Shown in pieces: positions 1-10,648 of a stretch of 64,000 nt of DNA. This stretch comes from Posidonia oceanica (Eukaryota > Streptophyta > Magnoliopsida > Alismatales > Posidoniaceae). The first letter of the stretch is position 1. Every line of letters begins with the position of its first letter. The notes under the pieces were generated by a model. That model was not told the origin of the DNA and made no database searches. It saw nothing but the letters and a program-made list of their open reading frames with translations. The stretch lies in contig JAZBRS010000026.1 of NCBI GenBank assembly GCA_037176725.1, positions 55,406,501 through 55,470,500 of the forward strand, in the 5' to 3' direction. The translations under genes were made by a program, and so were the position numbers.

Positions 1-918
1 CCAGGCGCTGCTTGCTTGTCCATAGCCAGGTTTCTGATTATACAAATGTTTATGGGTTTTGTATTTTTTAGAAGGGAAGGGACAAGCATGTTTTTAGGTT
101 TTTGCATCGGTTTTGTATTTTTTATGGTTTTTTTTTAGGTTTAAGAAAACATAAAAGGGAAAACCACAGCAATGCGAGAAAATATTTTTGTGTTTTTTGA
201 TTTTCTTGATTTTTTGGCGTTTTTGTGCTTTATAAGATGCAAGAAATGGCATGTATGTGCAGAAGGTGATATGCATGATGACAGATATGTGCAAGATGAA
301 CGTGCGGGGTGATAAATATGTGCAGGATGGCGTGAATGTGCAAAGGAATGTGCAGAGTGATAAATGAGATGATATGTGCAGAGAGTGGCAGATGTGTGCA
401 GCAAAATATGCAGAGTGATAGGTTAACGGACCTATCGCCGAATAGTTAGGGATATCAGCCTGTGGCTGACAGGTTAACGGACCTATCGCCGAGCAGTTAG
501 GGTTGCCAGCCTGGATGATGAGATGAATGCAAGAAGTAGAAGGGATGCATGCTCTTTAATGAGTTTTTGTTGATTTTATGCTTTTTATGATTTTCAGGCA
601 AGGCGAAAAAAAAACCGCAAAAACCAAACAAAACGAAAAGAAAAGACAATGCAGAAAACAAAAGAGAGGTTAGAAGGGCTTGCCTGTCAGCAACCTCGGG
701 AGGGAGGCGCTGGGTTCGCTCCTACGCTGCTGATGTTGTCAGCGGGGTCCACCATTGGCTGCAAAAGTTGGAGAAGAACTTACCTGGATGACACTGCACC
801 TGGTCTTGCTGTCGACGCTGCCGTTGCATCTCCGAGCGTCCCTTGGACGAGATAGGGAGGACGGGAGAAGAGGATCGCGCCGATGGGATCAGAAGGATCC
901 ACCGGAGCAGAGCGGGAT
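1..918 (-). other. M1 post-gag untranslated region
   Basis: No gene is seen. Reading the minus strand from the gag stop, a consensus 5' splice site CCAG|GTAAGT lies at 784/783, matching a donor at the same place in P2 (36953/36954). A T-rich stretch follows, then two hairpin modules of the form GATAGG-N8-CCTATC (about 418-437 and 469-488). The terminal 250 bp match P2 about 37360-37605 in reverse complement. Nothing resembling protease or reverse transcriptase is present. Confidence 0.7.
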
Positions 919-3063
919 TCAGAGAAGATTGGGGTAACCCCCTGAGGTTCCGGCGGAGGAAGGATTGGCTACACTAGGGTATGGAAGTGCAAGTGCAGGC
1001 GTATGTGTATGTGTAGGCTCCTGCTTGCCAACGCTGATGATCCTGCAGTCGATCAGGCGTTGAACGGCATCCCGAAGAGTGAGGCAGTTGTCTGTCGAGT
1101 GCCCGGTGGCCCGATGGAAACTGCAGAACTGATCCGTATCATACCACCATGGAGGGGGATTTGGTGACGGACGGACAGCCGGGAGCCTCAGGAGCGACTC
1201 AACTTGAGGGAAGATGGCGCTCAGTGGTTCGGGGAGAGGCGTGTAATCACACTCAGCCTGACGAGGTCGTCTTTGCCCTGGATGGAGTCCTTGCCGAGCG
1301 GGTGCGACGTGATGCACGGGCTCAACGGTGGCAGTGTGCTCAGTGGGTGCAAAATTAGGTGCGTGCTCTAGCGGAAAAGGGTCTAGTTGACTCTCTGCAT
1401 AGGCAGGCCCTTTGGGAAGATCGACGCATAATTCGGAGAGCTGTTCAGAGTGGTCAGGAGTGGAGCTGTTGTTGTTGTTGCTGCGGCGATTGCTGGAGGT
1501 GTTGGCCTGCCTAGCCAATGCAGAAAGTGCGGGGAAATGCCCACTTTGCAGCGAGCTTTCCACGCGGACACCAGCCCTAATCAGCGATGCATGACTAGTG
1601 ATGTGCTGAATGCAAAGCAGAGTCCCAATCGCTGGCAGCGCCCCTTTAACGATCATCTCGATAGAATCCTCCTCGGAGGGTTTATCTTTGACTCGGGCGG
1701 CTAAGGAACGCCAGTGACCGACATACTCCCCGAATGGCTCTTGGGGTCTCTGCTGGATGGCGACAAGATCCTCCCTCTTTGGGATCAGGTCGAGGTTGAA
1801 AGCATACTGCTCAAGGAAGGCCTGAGAAAGATCGGTCCAAGTTCGAATCGCTGCCATGTCAAGGGAAGTGAACCACTTGAGCGCGGGGCCGGTCAAACTC
1901 TTCTGAAACAGGCGGATAAGGAGCCTTTCATCAGCCTGAAGCTGAGCAAGGTCCCCGCAGTATGCCTTCAGATGCGAAATAGGACAGCCTTTACCATTGT
2001 ATTTATCGAAGACCGGGATACGGAACTTCGAAGGGAGTGCGGCCTCGGGAAAGAGACAGAGGTCACGAAACTGGTAAGGCTGGTGGTCCTTGCCCTGCAC
2101 TAGACGTAGTGCTTTCTCCAGAACGTCCATCCTGTCATTGATGGGGTCTGGATTGGCTGCCATAGGGGATGGTGCAGTAGGGGTAGGGACCACATACGCC
2201 GAGTGGGTCGCACCTAAGTGCTCCTCCGGATCCACCATCACGTCGCCTGATGGAGCAACGGGATGGCCGACGTATCCGTGCGTGCGTGCAGTGTAGGTAG
2301 GAAAGTATGCTGGGTTCTGAACCTGATGCAAGGGAGATGGGTAGGCAATATGCTGTGTGGTGTGAGGTGCAGATTGTTGGAGCAACAGTGGCTGCACAGG
2401 CGCGATGCCGGGCAGTGAACCAGTGGGATACTGTGCTCCAACCAGCCCAAAAGACTGATCACCAGTAAAGGGAGTTGTATGCAGTGCATAGTGTTGTGCA
2501 GAAGCAGGAGACAGATGCCGCACCCCCATCACCGGAGCAGTGTGTAGCTGGGGCGATGGTCTAGGCGGGAGTGCAGTGTGTGCAACAGCAGGCCGCAGAG
2601 GAACCTCAGGGGCAACAGGAATACAAGAGGGTCGAACTGATAGAGCCACACCCTGCAGCCGCTGGATAGCGTCCATCAGGTGCTGGTACCGCACTTCAGG
2701 AGACCCGTGAGTGGGAACACTGAATTGCAGGACCGGCCGGGAGGCAGACTCAAGAGATTGAGAACCTAAAGCAAAGGTCGTCGCAGTAGAAGGGATGTCG
2801 GGAACGACATATCCCCTGGACGAAGGGGTCAGAGGCACCTCCGGAACGCAAGGGGCGGTCATTGAGACATATTCGACGACCGGATCCGGAGTGGTGCAAG
2901 TTTGCCAGAGACCCACAGCAGAAGGGAGTGCCCTAGACGCCTGAGGATGGAATCCGGGTGTCATAGAGGGCACAGAGCGAACAGAAGTGAAGTCCGAGGA
3001 GACCCAAGTGGTAAACCCCTCCGAATCAGTGGTAAAGTGGAACCTACCGACAGACTGGGCCAT
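919..3063 (-). CDS. gag: Retrotransposon Gag polyprotein, intact (714 aa)
   Basis: Structural protein that would assemble virus-like particles and bind the element RNA. Residues 1 to about 310 are rich in Pro, Ser and Thr. A conserved Gag core runs from about 348 to 510, with FRIPVFDKYNGKG, then an LFQKSLTGPALKWF helix motif, then WTDLSQAFLEQYAFNLDLIP. An Asn-rich linker lies near 525. A knuckle of form CX2HX4HX4C (CSFHRATGHSTDNC) is at about 647-660. The frame is open throughout. The start chosen is the ATG in the context AGCAATGG, shared with P2. No protease motif (DT/SG) follows in frame. The P2 copy is also 714 codons long but has one nonsense codon, so M1 is the only intact gag here. Family assignment (Retrotrans_gag, Tat/Ogre) rests on recognised motifs, not a search. 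Confidence 0.9.
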   Translation of the reverse strand: MAQSVGRFHFTTDSEGFTTWVSSDFTSVRSVPSMTPGFHPQASRALPSAVGLWQTCTTPDPVVEYVSMTAPCVPEVPLTPSSRGYVVPDIPSTATTFALGSQSLESASRPVLQFSVPTHGSPEVRYQHLMDAIQRLQGVALSVRPSCIPVAPEVPLRPAVAHTALPPRPSPQLHTAPVMGVRHLSPASAQHYALHTTPFTGDQSFGLVGAQYPTGSLPGIAPVQPLLLQQSAPHTTQHIAYPSPLHQVQNPAYFPTYTARTHGYVGHPVAPSGDVMVDPEEHLGATHSAYVVPTPTAPSPMAANPDPINDRMDVLEKALRLVQGKDHQPYQFRDLCLFPEAALPSKFRIPVFDKYNGKGCPISHLKAYCGDLAQLQADERLLIRLFQKSLTGPALKWFTSLDMAAIRTWTDLSQAFLEQYAFNLDLIPKREDLVAIQQRPQEPFGEYVGHWRSLAARVKDKPSEEDSIEMIVKGALPAIGTLLCIQHITSHASLIRAGVRVESSLQSGHFPALSALARQANTSSNRRSNNNNSSTPDHSEQLSELCVDLPKGPAYAESQLDPFPLEHAPNFAPTEHTATVEPVHHVAPARQGLHPGQRRPRQAECDYTPLPEPLSAIFPQVESLLRLPAVRPSPNPPPWWYDTDQFCSFHRATGHSTDNCLTLRDAVQRLIDCRIISVGKQEPTHTHTPALALPYPSVANPSSAGTSGGYPNLL

Positions 3064-3234
3064 TGCTGACTAAGTCTAAGTGAGCAGAAGCTGCGACGAG
3101 AGAGAAGGAAGTAGAGCCCAAGGAAAGCTACCGCCGGAAGCGACGAGTAGCTCAGAGGAAGGACGCTCAGAGTCTGGGCAGCGGATCCTGCACGTACCTG
3201 CAAAAGAGTAAAGATGTTAGAGGTTGTATGCAAT
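3064..3234 (-). other. M1 gag leader, proximal part, with splice acceptor
   Basis: Untranslated leader just 5' of gag on the minus strand. It contains CTTTTGCAG|GT preceded by a pyrimidine tract (AG at 3199-3198), a good 3' splice-site match, conserved in P2 at 34538. The leader is interrupted by S1 at 3234/3235 and resumes at 9064. Confidence 0.6.
3230..3234 (+). repeat. Target-site duplication GCAAT, left of S1
   Basis: GCAAT directly precedes the TG of S1 and recurs directly after its terminal CA at 9059-9063. The empty-site sequence, ATTGCATAC, is preserved in P2 at 34502-34510. Confidence 0.93.
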
Positions 3235-6200
3235 TGTTGACACCCCATCTTGGCAGGCCTGGACCCTTGGAGCCCTCTTGGTGATTACTGGATCAAACCC
3301 CAACCAAACCCTAACCCTAATCCTCCTCTCTACCCTTCAAAAACAGCCTATTTTGACCTAAACCTTTACCCCCCTTCCCGACCTCAAAACCTAACCAAAA
3401 TCCATAGGAAAACCCACCACTATCCACTCAACAAACCTACCCAAAGACCTAGGAATTTTCAAACCTAACCCATTCCCAAAAACCCTAGAAAACTTAGGTA
3501 AAACTACCCTTTTTCTACACCTTGAAACCCCTCCAAAACCCCCTTAGAATCAAACCAAAATTTCAGACCCAAGACTTCAAACTCTAGACTACCCACTCAC
3601 CAACTTTCACCCCATTCCAAGACCATTAAGACCCTCTTCCATCCAAATTATCCTTTTCTCTCTCCGAGATTATCATTTTCTCTCTCCTCTCTCTCTCCTG
3701 ATTATCATCTCTCCTTTCATCCCTTTCTTATCCTTTTTCTGGTCTGGCTGTGGGCCCTCTCTGTGCTTCTATCCCTCCTCTATCTTATCCCTATTTTTAC
3801 TTTATTTTTAACACTTTTTCTGAATTTTTAAAAATCGTTTTCCTCCAACCTATCCTTTTTCCTTTTATCTCCCTCTTTTTTCCATCCCTTTCCTCCTTCT
3901 CTTTTCCTTTTCTCCCTTCTGCAAAAATCCACAAAAACCCACAAAAATCTGCAAAACCTTAAAACATAAAACAAACAAATCAGTACCCTAAGAAAAACAA
4001 TTAAAAAATGTTAAACAAGCAATTAACAACTTAAACTTAACTTAAGCAAGCTAAAAAGAAAACCAAACATGCAAACTAAAAAATGCAAAACAAATCAAAA
4101 GAAAACACTGAAAAATCAAGGAAAAAACTAGAATGAGATCTAAACTCACCAAAAGTAAAAACCCATCAGAGGAATTAAATGACAAACCCAAAAAGAAGAA
4201 TTAAAAAATCAAAATACTAAAACAAGCAATTAAAAAAGGCAAAAGACTTAACCTAATAAACATAAGAAAAACAAGCAAAAAACTTAATTAAAAAAGAAAA
4301 GAAAGACACATCTGAAAAGCCTAAAAAACACCCTATCAAACCAGAAAAATCCAACTAAAAACTTCAAGAAAAATCAATAAATAAAAAATCAAGACATAAT
4401 TTAAAAGACTTAAGAAGGAAAAACCCTAAGAAGACTACAACTTAAAAATCTAAAAAACATCCTGATTAATGGGAAATTAAATCCTAAAAAATCCTAATTA
4501 ATATCCTAAGTGTCCAACAAGGGAAATACAATTTTTAAAAACAATTAACAAACATTTAATCAAGTGAAAACCAATTAAAAACAAAACCAAAGCCCTAAAA
4601 CCCTAATCAAGCCCAAAACACATTAATCAACCCAAAATAACCATTAAAAATCCTAATTAAAATCCTAACCTACAGCAAAACTCTCCTAATATTTTTACTT
4701 ATTTTTAGTTTATTTTTACCTATTTTATTTTCCCATTCTACCCTCTCTTTCTCTCTTACTTCTCTTTTTCTTTCTCCCCTTTCTTCACTGGGCCCTCCGG
4801 CCCGTTTCTTCTTTTTCCTTTTATTTTTCTTTCTTTTTTCTCGGCCCGCACAGTCTGGCCCACGCACCCCGTCTTCTTCCTTCTCCTTCTGTAGGTTTCT
4901 TCTGCAGCTCTTCCCGCGAACGGCCGGCTGCCATTCCCTCCTTCCATTTAAATTTTGAAGCTCCGTCACTTCGGTCTACAGCAGCCCGCCGTCTCCTTCG
5001 TCTCAGCAGTTTTTCCGGAGCCGGTCGCCTCAATCCTCTCTGCTGCAGTGGCCGCCGGCCAAGTTTGAAAACTCCCAGCGCGCCAGCAGCCTCCCCTCTA
5101 CTAGATATAAGCTTCCCGTCCTTCCTTCAATCCAAGAGGAGTCGACCTTCAATTGGCTGGGCAGAGAGACATCCCAGAGCAATCAGAGAGTACCCAACCT
5201 CAGAGAGACCAGAATCCAGACTCTTCTTCCACCTGTGCCTTCCTCTGTTCTCCTCCTCCACTTCTTTCAATTCCAGAAAAAAGAGAGAACAGAAGAGAGT
5301 GCCTGAGGGATTCCTTGACATCCCGGAGAGAAGCCCCCATTTCAGACCGATCCCCACACCCAATTCTCCTCTCTTCTTCCCTGAAATCTTCAGCAAACGT
5401 CCTTCTTTCTTTTCCAATCCCCCAGCACCACTTCAGACCCCCATCTTTCTCCCAATTACTCCCCCAACTTCACCCAACACACAGCCAGTTCCCTTCACCA
5501 TTTCACGGCCTTCCCACTACTGAAACCACCTCTGATCACCCGACACCCCAACTGCAAACCCAACTCAGATCTCTCCAGAATTCCCTCTACTCCAACTCAC
5601 CGCCTTCCCCCAAACTTCTTCCAGAGACTCATTGGACCTCCACCTTCTCAAAACACCAACCCTCGAACCCAACCACCCGCCACAGACTGAGAACTCCACT
5701 CCAAACACCTGCATCAACCATAGACCAAAATTTGTCCCAACTCCCAGACCTCCTCCACGCCTTCCAGAACCCCTCTCCAAGCATCCAACTTCACTCTCCG
5801 CACCTCCAGCAACCTCCCGGAGGGCTTCGTTCCGCCAGACGAGCAGCCAACACCTCCCCCGGCCTCCGGCAGCATCCTCTGAACCCAAAAGAGCCGAAAC
5901 CTCACCTGGGCTGTAGAGCTTCAGCCCGGTCGATCAGGAAGCACCGGAGGGACGTTCTGAGAAGATCCCAATCTCCGCGAGCGCCCGAAGACCACTGCTG
6001 CGATCGGACGATCTCCGCCGACCAGTTCTGGAACCGCTGACGTCGGGGGGACGACTCAGACGCGGAGAGAGGTAAACCTTGTTTCCATTAGCTTCCTCTT
6101 CTTCTTCTCTTGCTTCCCCGGCCTTTAGAATAGGTTTTCCGGTCCTCCTGCTCCGTCCTCGACTCGCCGGACAGTCCACCTTCTCCGGCGCCGGCTGCTC

Positions 6201-9058
6201 TTCCTCCGGACACTCCGACCAACAGAGCGAGCTCCGGATCGTTCCCAGAGCTTCGGACGATCGTCGACGTCGCCCTCCGCCAGTCTGCGCATCCCCAGCC
6301 TCCCCTGTCGGCGGCCACGAGCTCTGGAAGCTTTCTGCTACAGTGCTCGTCGCCGTCGACGAGCTACTGTTCATTTATTTCTTCTGTTATATAGTTTTAG
6401 GCGTAAATATTGCATATCTGTCCTAAGTTTTTTCATTTTTGCGTTTCAGTCCTTATTTCATTTAATCTGCTTTGTTTTTAATTAAATACTATGCTAAATT
6501 GCATGATCTGTTTATGTTTTTCAGTATTTGCAATGTGGTCCATTTACTGTGTTGTGCTGTTATATTATTTTGCATTTTAGCCCCTCTGTTTTCGTTTTTT
6601 GCATGTAAGTCCTGCACTAAATCATTTCATTGAAATGCATTAACTTTACCATACTGCATTGCATTCTAAGTCCCTGCATGTTTCTGATTTTGCATATAGG
6701 TCCATGCACTATAGGAACTTAGCTTTTATTTTTAATTTTTGCATACTGCATTGCATATTTGCCCCTCTGCTTTATCATTTTTGCATTTAGGTCCATTTTA
6801 AATGGACAGTAACTGTGCTGCATGCATTTTAGCTTATTGTATTGCATTTTTAACCCCATACTTTCCAAAAATTGCACTGCAGTCCTGTTATTTGATTTTC
6901 AGAGCATGTTTTCCATACTAAATTGCATTTTCAGCCCCTGCATAATTTCAAAATCACACATAGGTCCTTGCATCTTTAAAAAAAATCATGTGAAAAGACC
7001 ATTTTGCCCCTAGGTTGCATTTTAGCTCCTATGCCTACCAAATTTCATGCAGACCCTCCACTAGTATTCCCAGACTCCCCAGAACCTTGTTTTCTGGAAA
7101 ATTTGCATTTTAGACCCTAATTTTTTCAAAATTGCACTCTGACCCCTTTTTGGTTTCAAAAACTCTCCTAAGGCATACCCTCTTTTTAAAACAACACTCT
7201 GGGCCTAGTTTTTTGCCAAATAGACCTCTGTCCTCCCCTGTTTTCAAAACCCTTCCCTGTGGACCCCTGTTTTCTGGAAAATTTGCACTTTTAGCCCCTT
7301 TTCTTTTTCAAAATGCTTTCTGAACTCCTGATTTTTCCCAAGCTACTTCTCTTTGCTTTTTCTTGCTTTTGCATGCATCCTGCATTCATTTAGTCTTGCA
7401 TTCTAGCATCTTCTTGCACACACTAAGCACTTTTAGCTCCCTTTGACTTGGGAGGACCTTTTTGCACATCCCTAGGACCTCCTGAACACCTAGGTCTTTT
7501 ATTCTCCCCTGTTCTGGCCCTTCTGCCATGAAGCTGCGATATCTTCTGATCCGGCCGTTGGATCTCCTCAAGTAAGCTGCCCAGGCGACCGCGGCAAGGC
7601 GCTCTTCAGCATGGACCAGACAGATTTTAGATCAGGCTCCCGGATTTCCAAGTATGTCCCCCTGAACCCTTGCATTGCATTTGCATACCATTTGCACAAT
7701 TTTCCTTGTTTTCGCTTTCTGTCTCTTTGAGCATGTAGAATAAGGCTTCCCCTTTCTACTTGTCTATTCAAATCCTCGTTTCGCGTTTCCCTGTGCGTTT
7801 TGTGTTGCGTTCTCCCTGGATTTGCCACTTTATGTGACTTTCTTCCCCCTTTTCCACGATCCGATCGCATCGCGAGCTTTGGGCAGCATGCGAGACACAC
7901 CGTGGAACGGTTTAGTGGGAAACAGTCGCAAAGAGGTGGTAATCCCTCCGTTTGCCCCCTCTCCCCTCAGTAGGTCTTCACACCTACTCTGAGTGGTCCT
8001 AAACGACGTCTGTTCTTACACACACGTTGTTTTGACTCCCTTTTGGCCTCTTCTAATCTCTTTCTGCATTCTTGCATTTGCATGGCTTTTCCGAGGTTTT
8101 TGCTTCGATGTTTTGGCACCGTTTTGCGTGCCTGTCCTTGTTTTGACACCGTTTTGCGTGTCCTCCTGTTTCCCTGCCTTGTTTTGCGCGCCGCCTTGCT
8201 TTCTCGCCTGTTTTGCGTCCCGATTTTATTATTTCGCTCCGTTTTGCATGCCATTCTGTTTTCTCGTCCTGTTTTGCGTGCCTTCCTGCTCTCTTGTCTT
8301 GTTTTGTGCGCTGCCTTGCTTTCTTGCTTGTTTTGTGCGCCGTTTTCGCTCTTTTGCATCGTTTCGCGTGCATTGCTCATTTCTCGTCTCGTTTTGCGTG
8401 TTTTGCGCCGTTTTCCCTTGCATGTCGATCGCATTGCATGGTTTTCTCGCTGTTTTGTTTTCTCGCTTGCATTTGCATATAGGGCTGTGATGCTTACTAT
8501 CTGGAGTTCTCACGAGCTAGGTTTCGCCTGGTTCGGAACACGGACAGCGTAGCTGAGCACTTAGAGAGCACGTTTACTTCTTTGCTTTGTTTCTTCCCAC
8601 TTAGAGCACACCTTGAGCATTCATTCAGGCATTTATAGGCACATAGGCATTCAATCCTGCATTTTTCTGCGTATGCGAGCGTAAGCCTAGAAAGACCGAT
8701 TTTCGGGCGTGTCGGGGGTGCCTAATACCTTCCCCGCACGTAACAGGAGTCCTTACCCTGTCTTTTGGCCCGCGATGACCGTACTGCCCTTATCCTAGGC
8801 TAGAGTCATCTCATTTGCATTTGTTTGCATTTGTTTTCCTTTGCATTGCTTTGCTTTGCATTTCTTGCTCGGTTTTGCACGTTGATTCACGCATTACCCC
8901 GGTTTTCCTCGTCTTCCGTTAATAGACGTGGTGGCGACTCTGATTTGTCTTGTCTTTCCTTTTTCTCCTCGATTTCAAGTGTTTTCGAGTTGAGCCTCTT
9001 CCTCGGACCTCAATCGCCGCTATATTTAGCGAGCCTGATTCCGATCGGGATCGCTACA
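3235..9058 (+). mobile_element. S1: solo LTR (5824 bp)
   Basis: Starts TGTTGACACC, ends GATCGCTACA and is flanked by a perfect 5-bp duplication with no internal region, so it is a solo LTR left by LTR-LTR recombination. Landmarks in order: C/A-rich U3; triple ATTATC array at 3646-3713; AT-rich stretch about 3960-4700; TATA-like GATATAAG at 5104-5111; 5' splice site AGAG|GTAAAC at 6071/6072; pseudo-acceptor array 6420-7330; second donor CAA|GTATGT at 7651/7652; hairpin array 8105-8425; conserved U5 block 8671-8800; PBS look-alike 8932-8942. The Ser/Pro-rich open frame at 5153-6040 (295 aa) lies wholly in the LTR and is not called as a gene. Confidence 0.93.
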
Positions 9059-9063
9059 GCAAT
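9059..9063 (+). repeat. Target-site duplication GCAAT, right of S1
   Basis: Second copy of the duplication flanking S1. The M1 leader resumes immediately after it with AAAGAGTTATTAGGGG, matching the reverse complement of P2 near 34490. Confidence 0.93.
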
Positions 9064-10160
9064 AAAGAGTTATTAGGGGTGGCATGAATGGCACACGTGC
9101 AAATGAATGTCCTAAGATGCGCTCTCTCACCATGCATGTCCTGAGTAGATGACCTACTAGGACGCACTCAAGGGTAGTGGGTTTAGACAGACTCTAGGTC
9201 AGAAAAAGCAGGTCCCCTGTCTAACTCCCGGCCCAAAGCTCAGGTAATGACAGGGTGGTGCGTTGGTGGCCTCTACCCCGCCAAAGCGTGGGTGGTACCC
9301 TCCACTAACACCGACACGACCCCGGACAAGGGGGGACAGACCGACTGACTCACACCATGCCAAAGCATCGGGGTGAGAGGCCGGAGCCATCCTTCGCAAA
9401 CTGATAGGTGGACTCAGATGAGAAGATGCATGCTTTCTAAGATGAATCAATCATGCAAAATGCTTTAGAGTCTTTTACTTGCGTTTTATTAACCAGAAAG
9501 GGGGAAAATTGCAAGTTATTGGCTCTAGTTGTGCTTAAAAGTTATTGTTTAGCTTTATTGTAGCTTTTAGATTAAGCAAAAGGGAAAACAAACATGTTTC
9601 TACTCTCCTAGGCATGGCATGTGCGAAAGGGAAGAAAATCAGTCAAATATGGCAGGCAAAAAACATACAACATAACAAAAGGCAAGTGCATGGCATGTGC
9701 AAGTGTTTGTGAGCATAATAGTGAAGAAAAAACATTCATCAAGTCAAAAGGCATGTATGCAAGGCATGTGCGTGCGTAGTGTCATAGCAAAGGTGTAAAA
9801 GAAGCATTCATCATTCAAGAAGCATGTATTATTGCCAAACAAGTATGTAGACATGTGTTATGCAGGAAATAAAGCAATAATAAGCAAATAAGGCAAGGAA
9901 AGTAAAGACAAGTAAGCTGTAAAGCGAATAAGAATAGAGGCAAGGAAAAGGCAAGCAAAAAAGCAAGTTAGACAAAGCAGAGCAAGGCGGAGCAAAAACC
10001 ACGGAAAGGGCGGCCAAGGGGGGTGCAAAACCTAAGCAAAGTAACCACGATGCGACTTGCTAGGTGTTTGCACAGAAAAGCGAGCAAAACAGGTAAAGAA
10101 GACACGAAGGCAAACAAAGAAGGCAAAACCCAAATAGAAAGCGAGCGAAATAAAGCCAAA
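9064..10160 (-). other. M1 5' leader, distal part
   Basis: Noncoding leader between PBS and gag, collinear with P2 about 33550-34500 in reverse complement (for example the block around 9240-9330 against P2 34220-34330). No open frame worth calling. In the spliced-leader model this whole stretch would be intron. Confidence 0.7.
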
Positions 10161-10648
10161 GCGAAAGCCGGAGTCTAGTATCCCTAGCGGAGTCGCCACT
10201 GTCGACTTCGCTGGGCAAAGCAGACAGGCAGGCAAGCAAGCAAAAGCAAGGCAAAGGACACAAAGGCAAACAAAGAAAGCAAATCCCCAGCGAGCGAAAG
10301 CGAAGGCGAAAGCCGGAGTCTAGTATCCCCAGCGGAGTCGCCACTGTCGACTTCGCTGGGCGAAGCGGACAGGCAGGCAAGCAAGCAAAAGCAAGGCAAA
10401 GGGCACAAGGCAAACAAAGACACAAAGGCAGACAAAGATGCGAAAAGCGAGCGGGCGAAAGCCAAGGCGAAAGCCGGAGTCTAGTATCCCCAGCGGAGTC
10501 GCCACAGTGCGACTCGCTGGGAGCCGACACAGGCAGACAAGCAAACAGACAAGGCAGACAAAGGCACAAAGGCAAACAAAGACGCAAAGCAAGCGAACGA
10601 AAGCAAAGGCGAAAGCCGGAGTCTAGTAATCCCCAGCGGAGTCGCCAC
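10160..10648 (-). repeat. Tandem array of four primer-binding sites in M1
   Basis: On the minus strand, TGGCGACTCCGCTGGGGA occurs at 10647-10630 (one base from the LTR), 10504-10487 and 10343-10326, and with one substitution at 10198-10181. Spacings are 143, 161 and 145 bp. Each copy is followed by the same tail (GAGTCTAGTA and AAGCCGGAGT on the plus strand). Only the LTR-proximal copy is correctly placed to prime. P2 has a single copy. The sequence matches the 3'-end complement used by Ogre elements, usually assigned to tRNA-Arg. Confidence 0.85.

Noticed and set aside
1714..2103. 129-aa plus-strand frame opposite gag (also 35633-35995, minus, in P2)
   Set aside because: Antisense shadow of the conserved Gag core. 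Its conservation follows from selection on gag.
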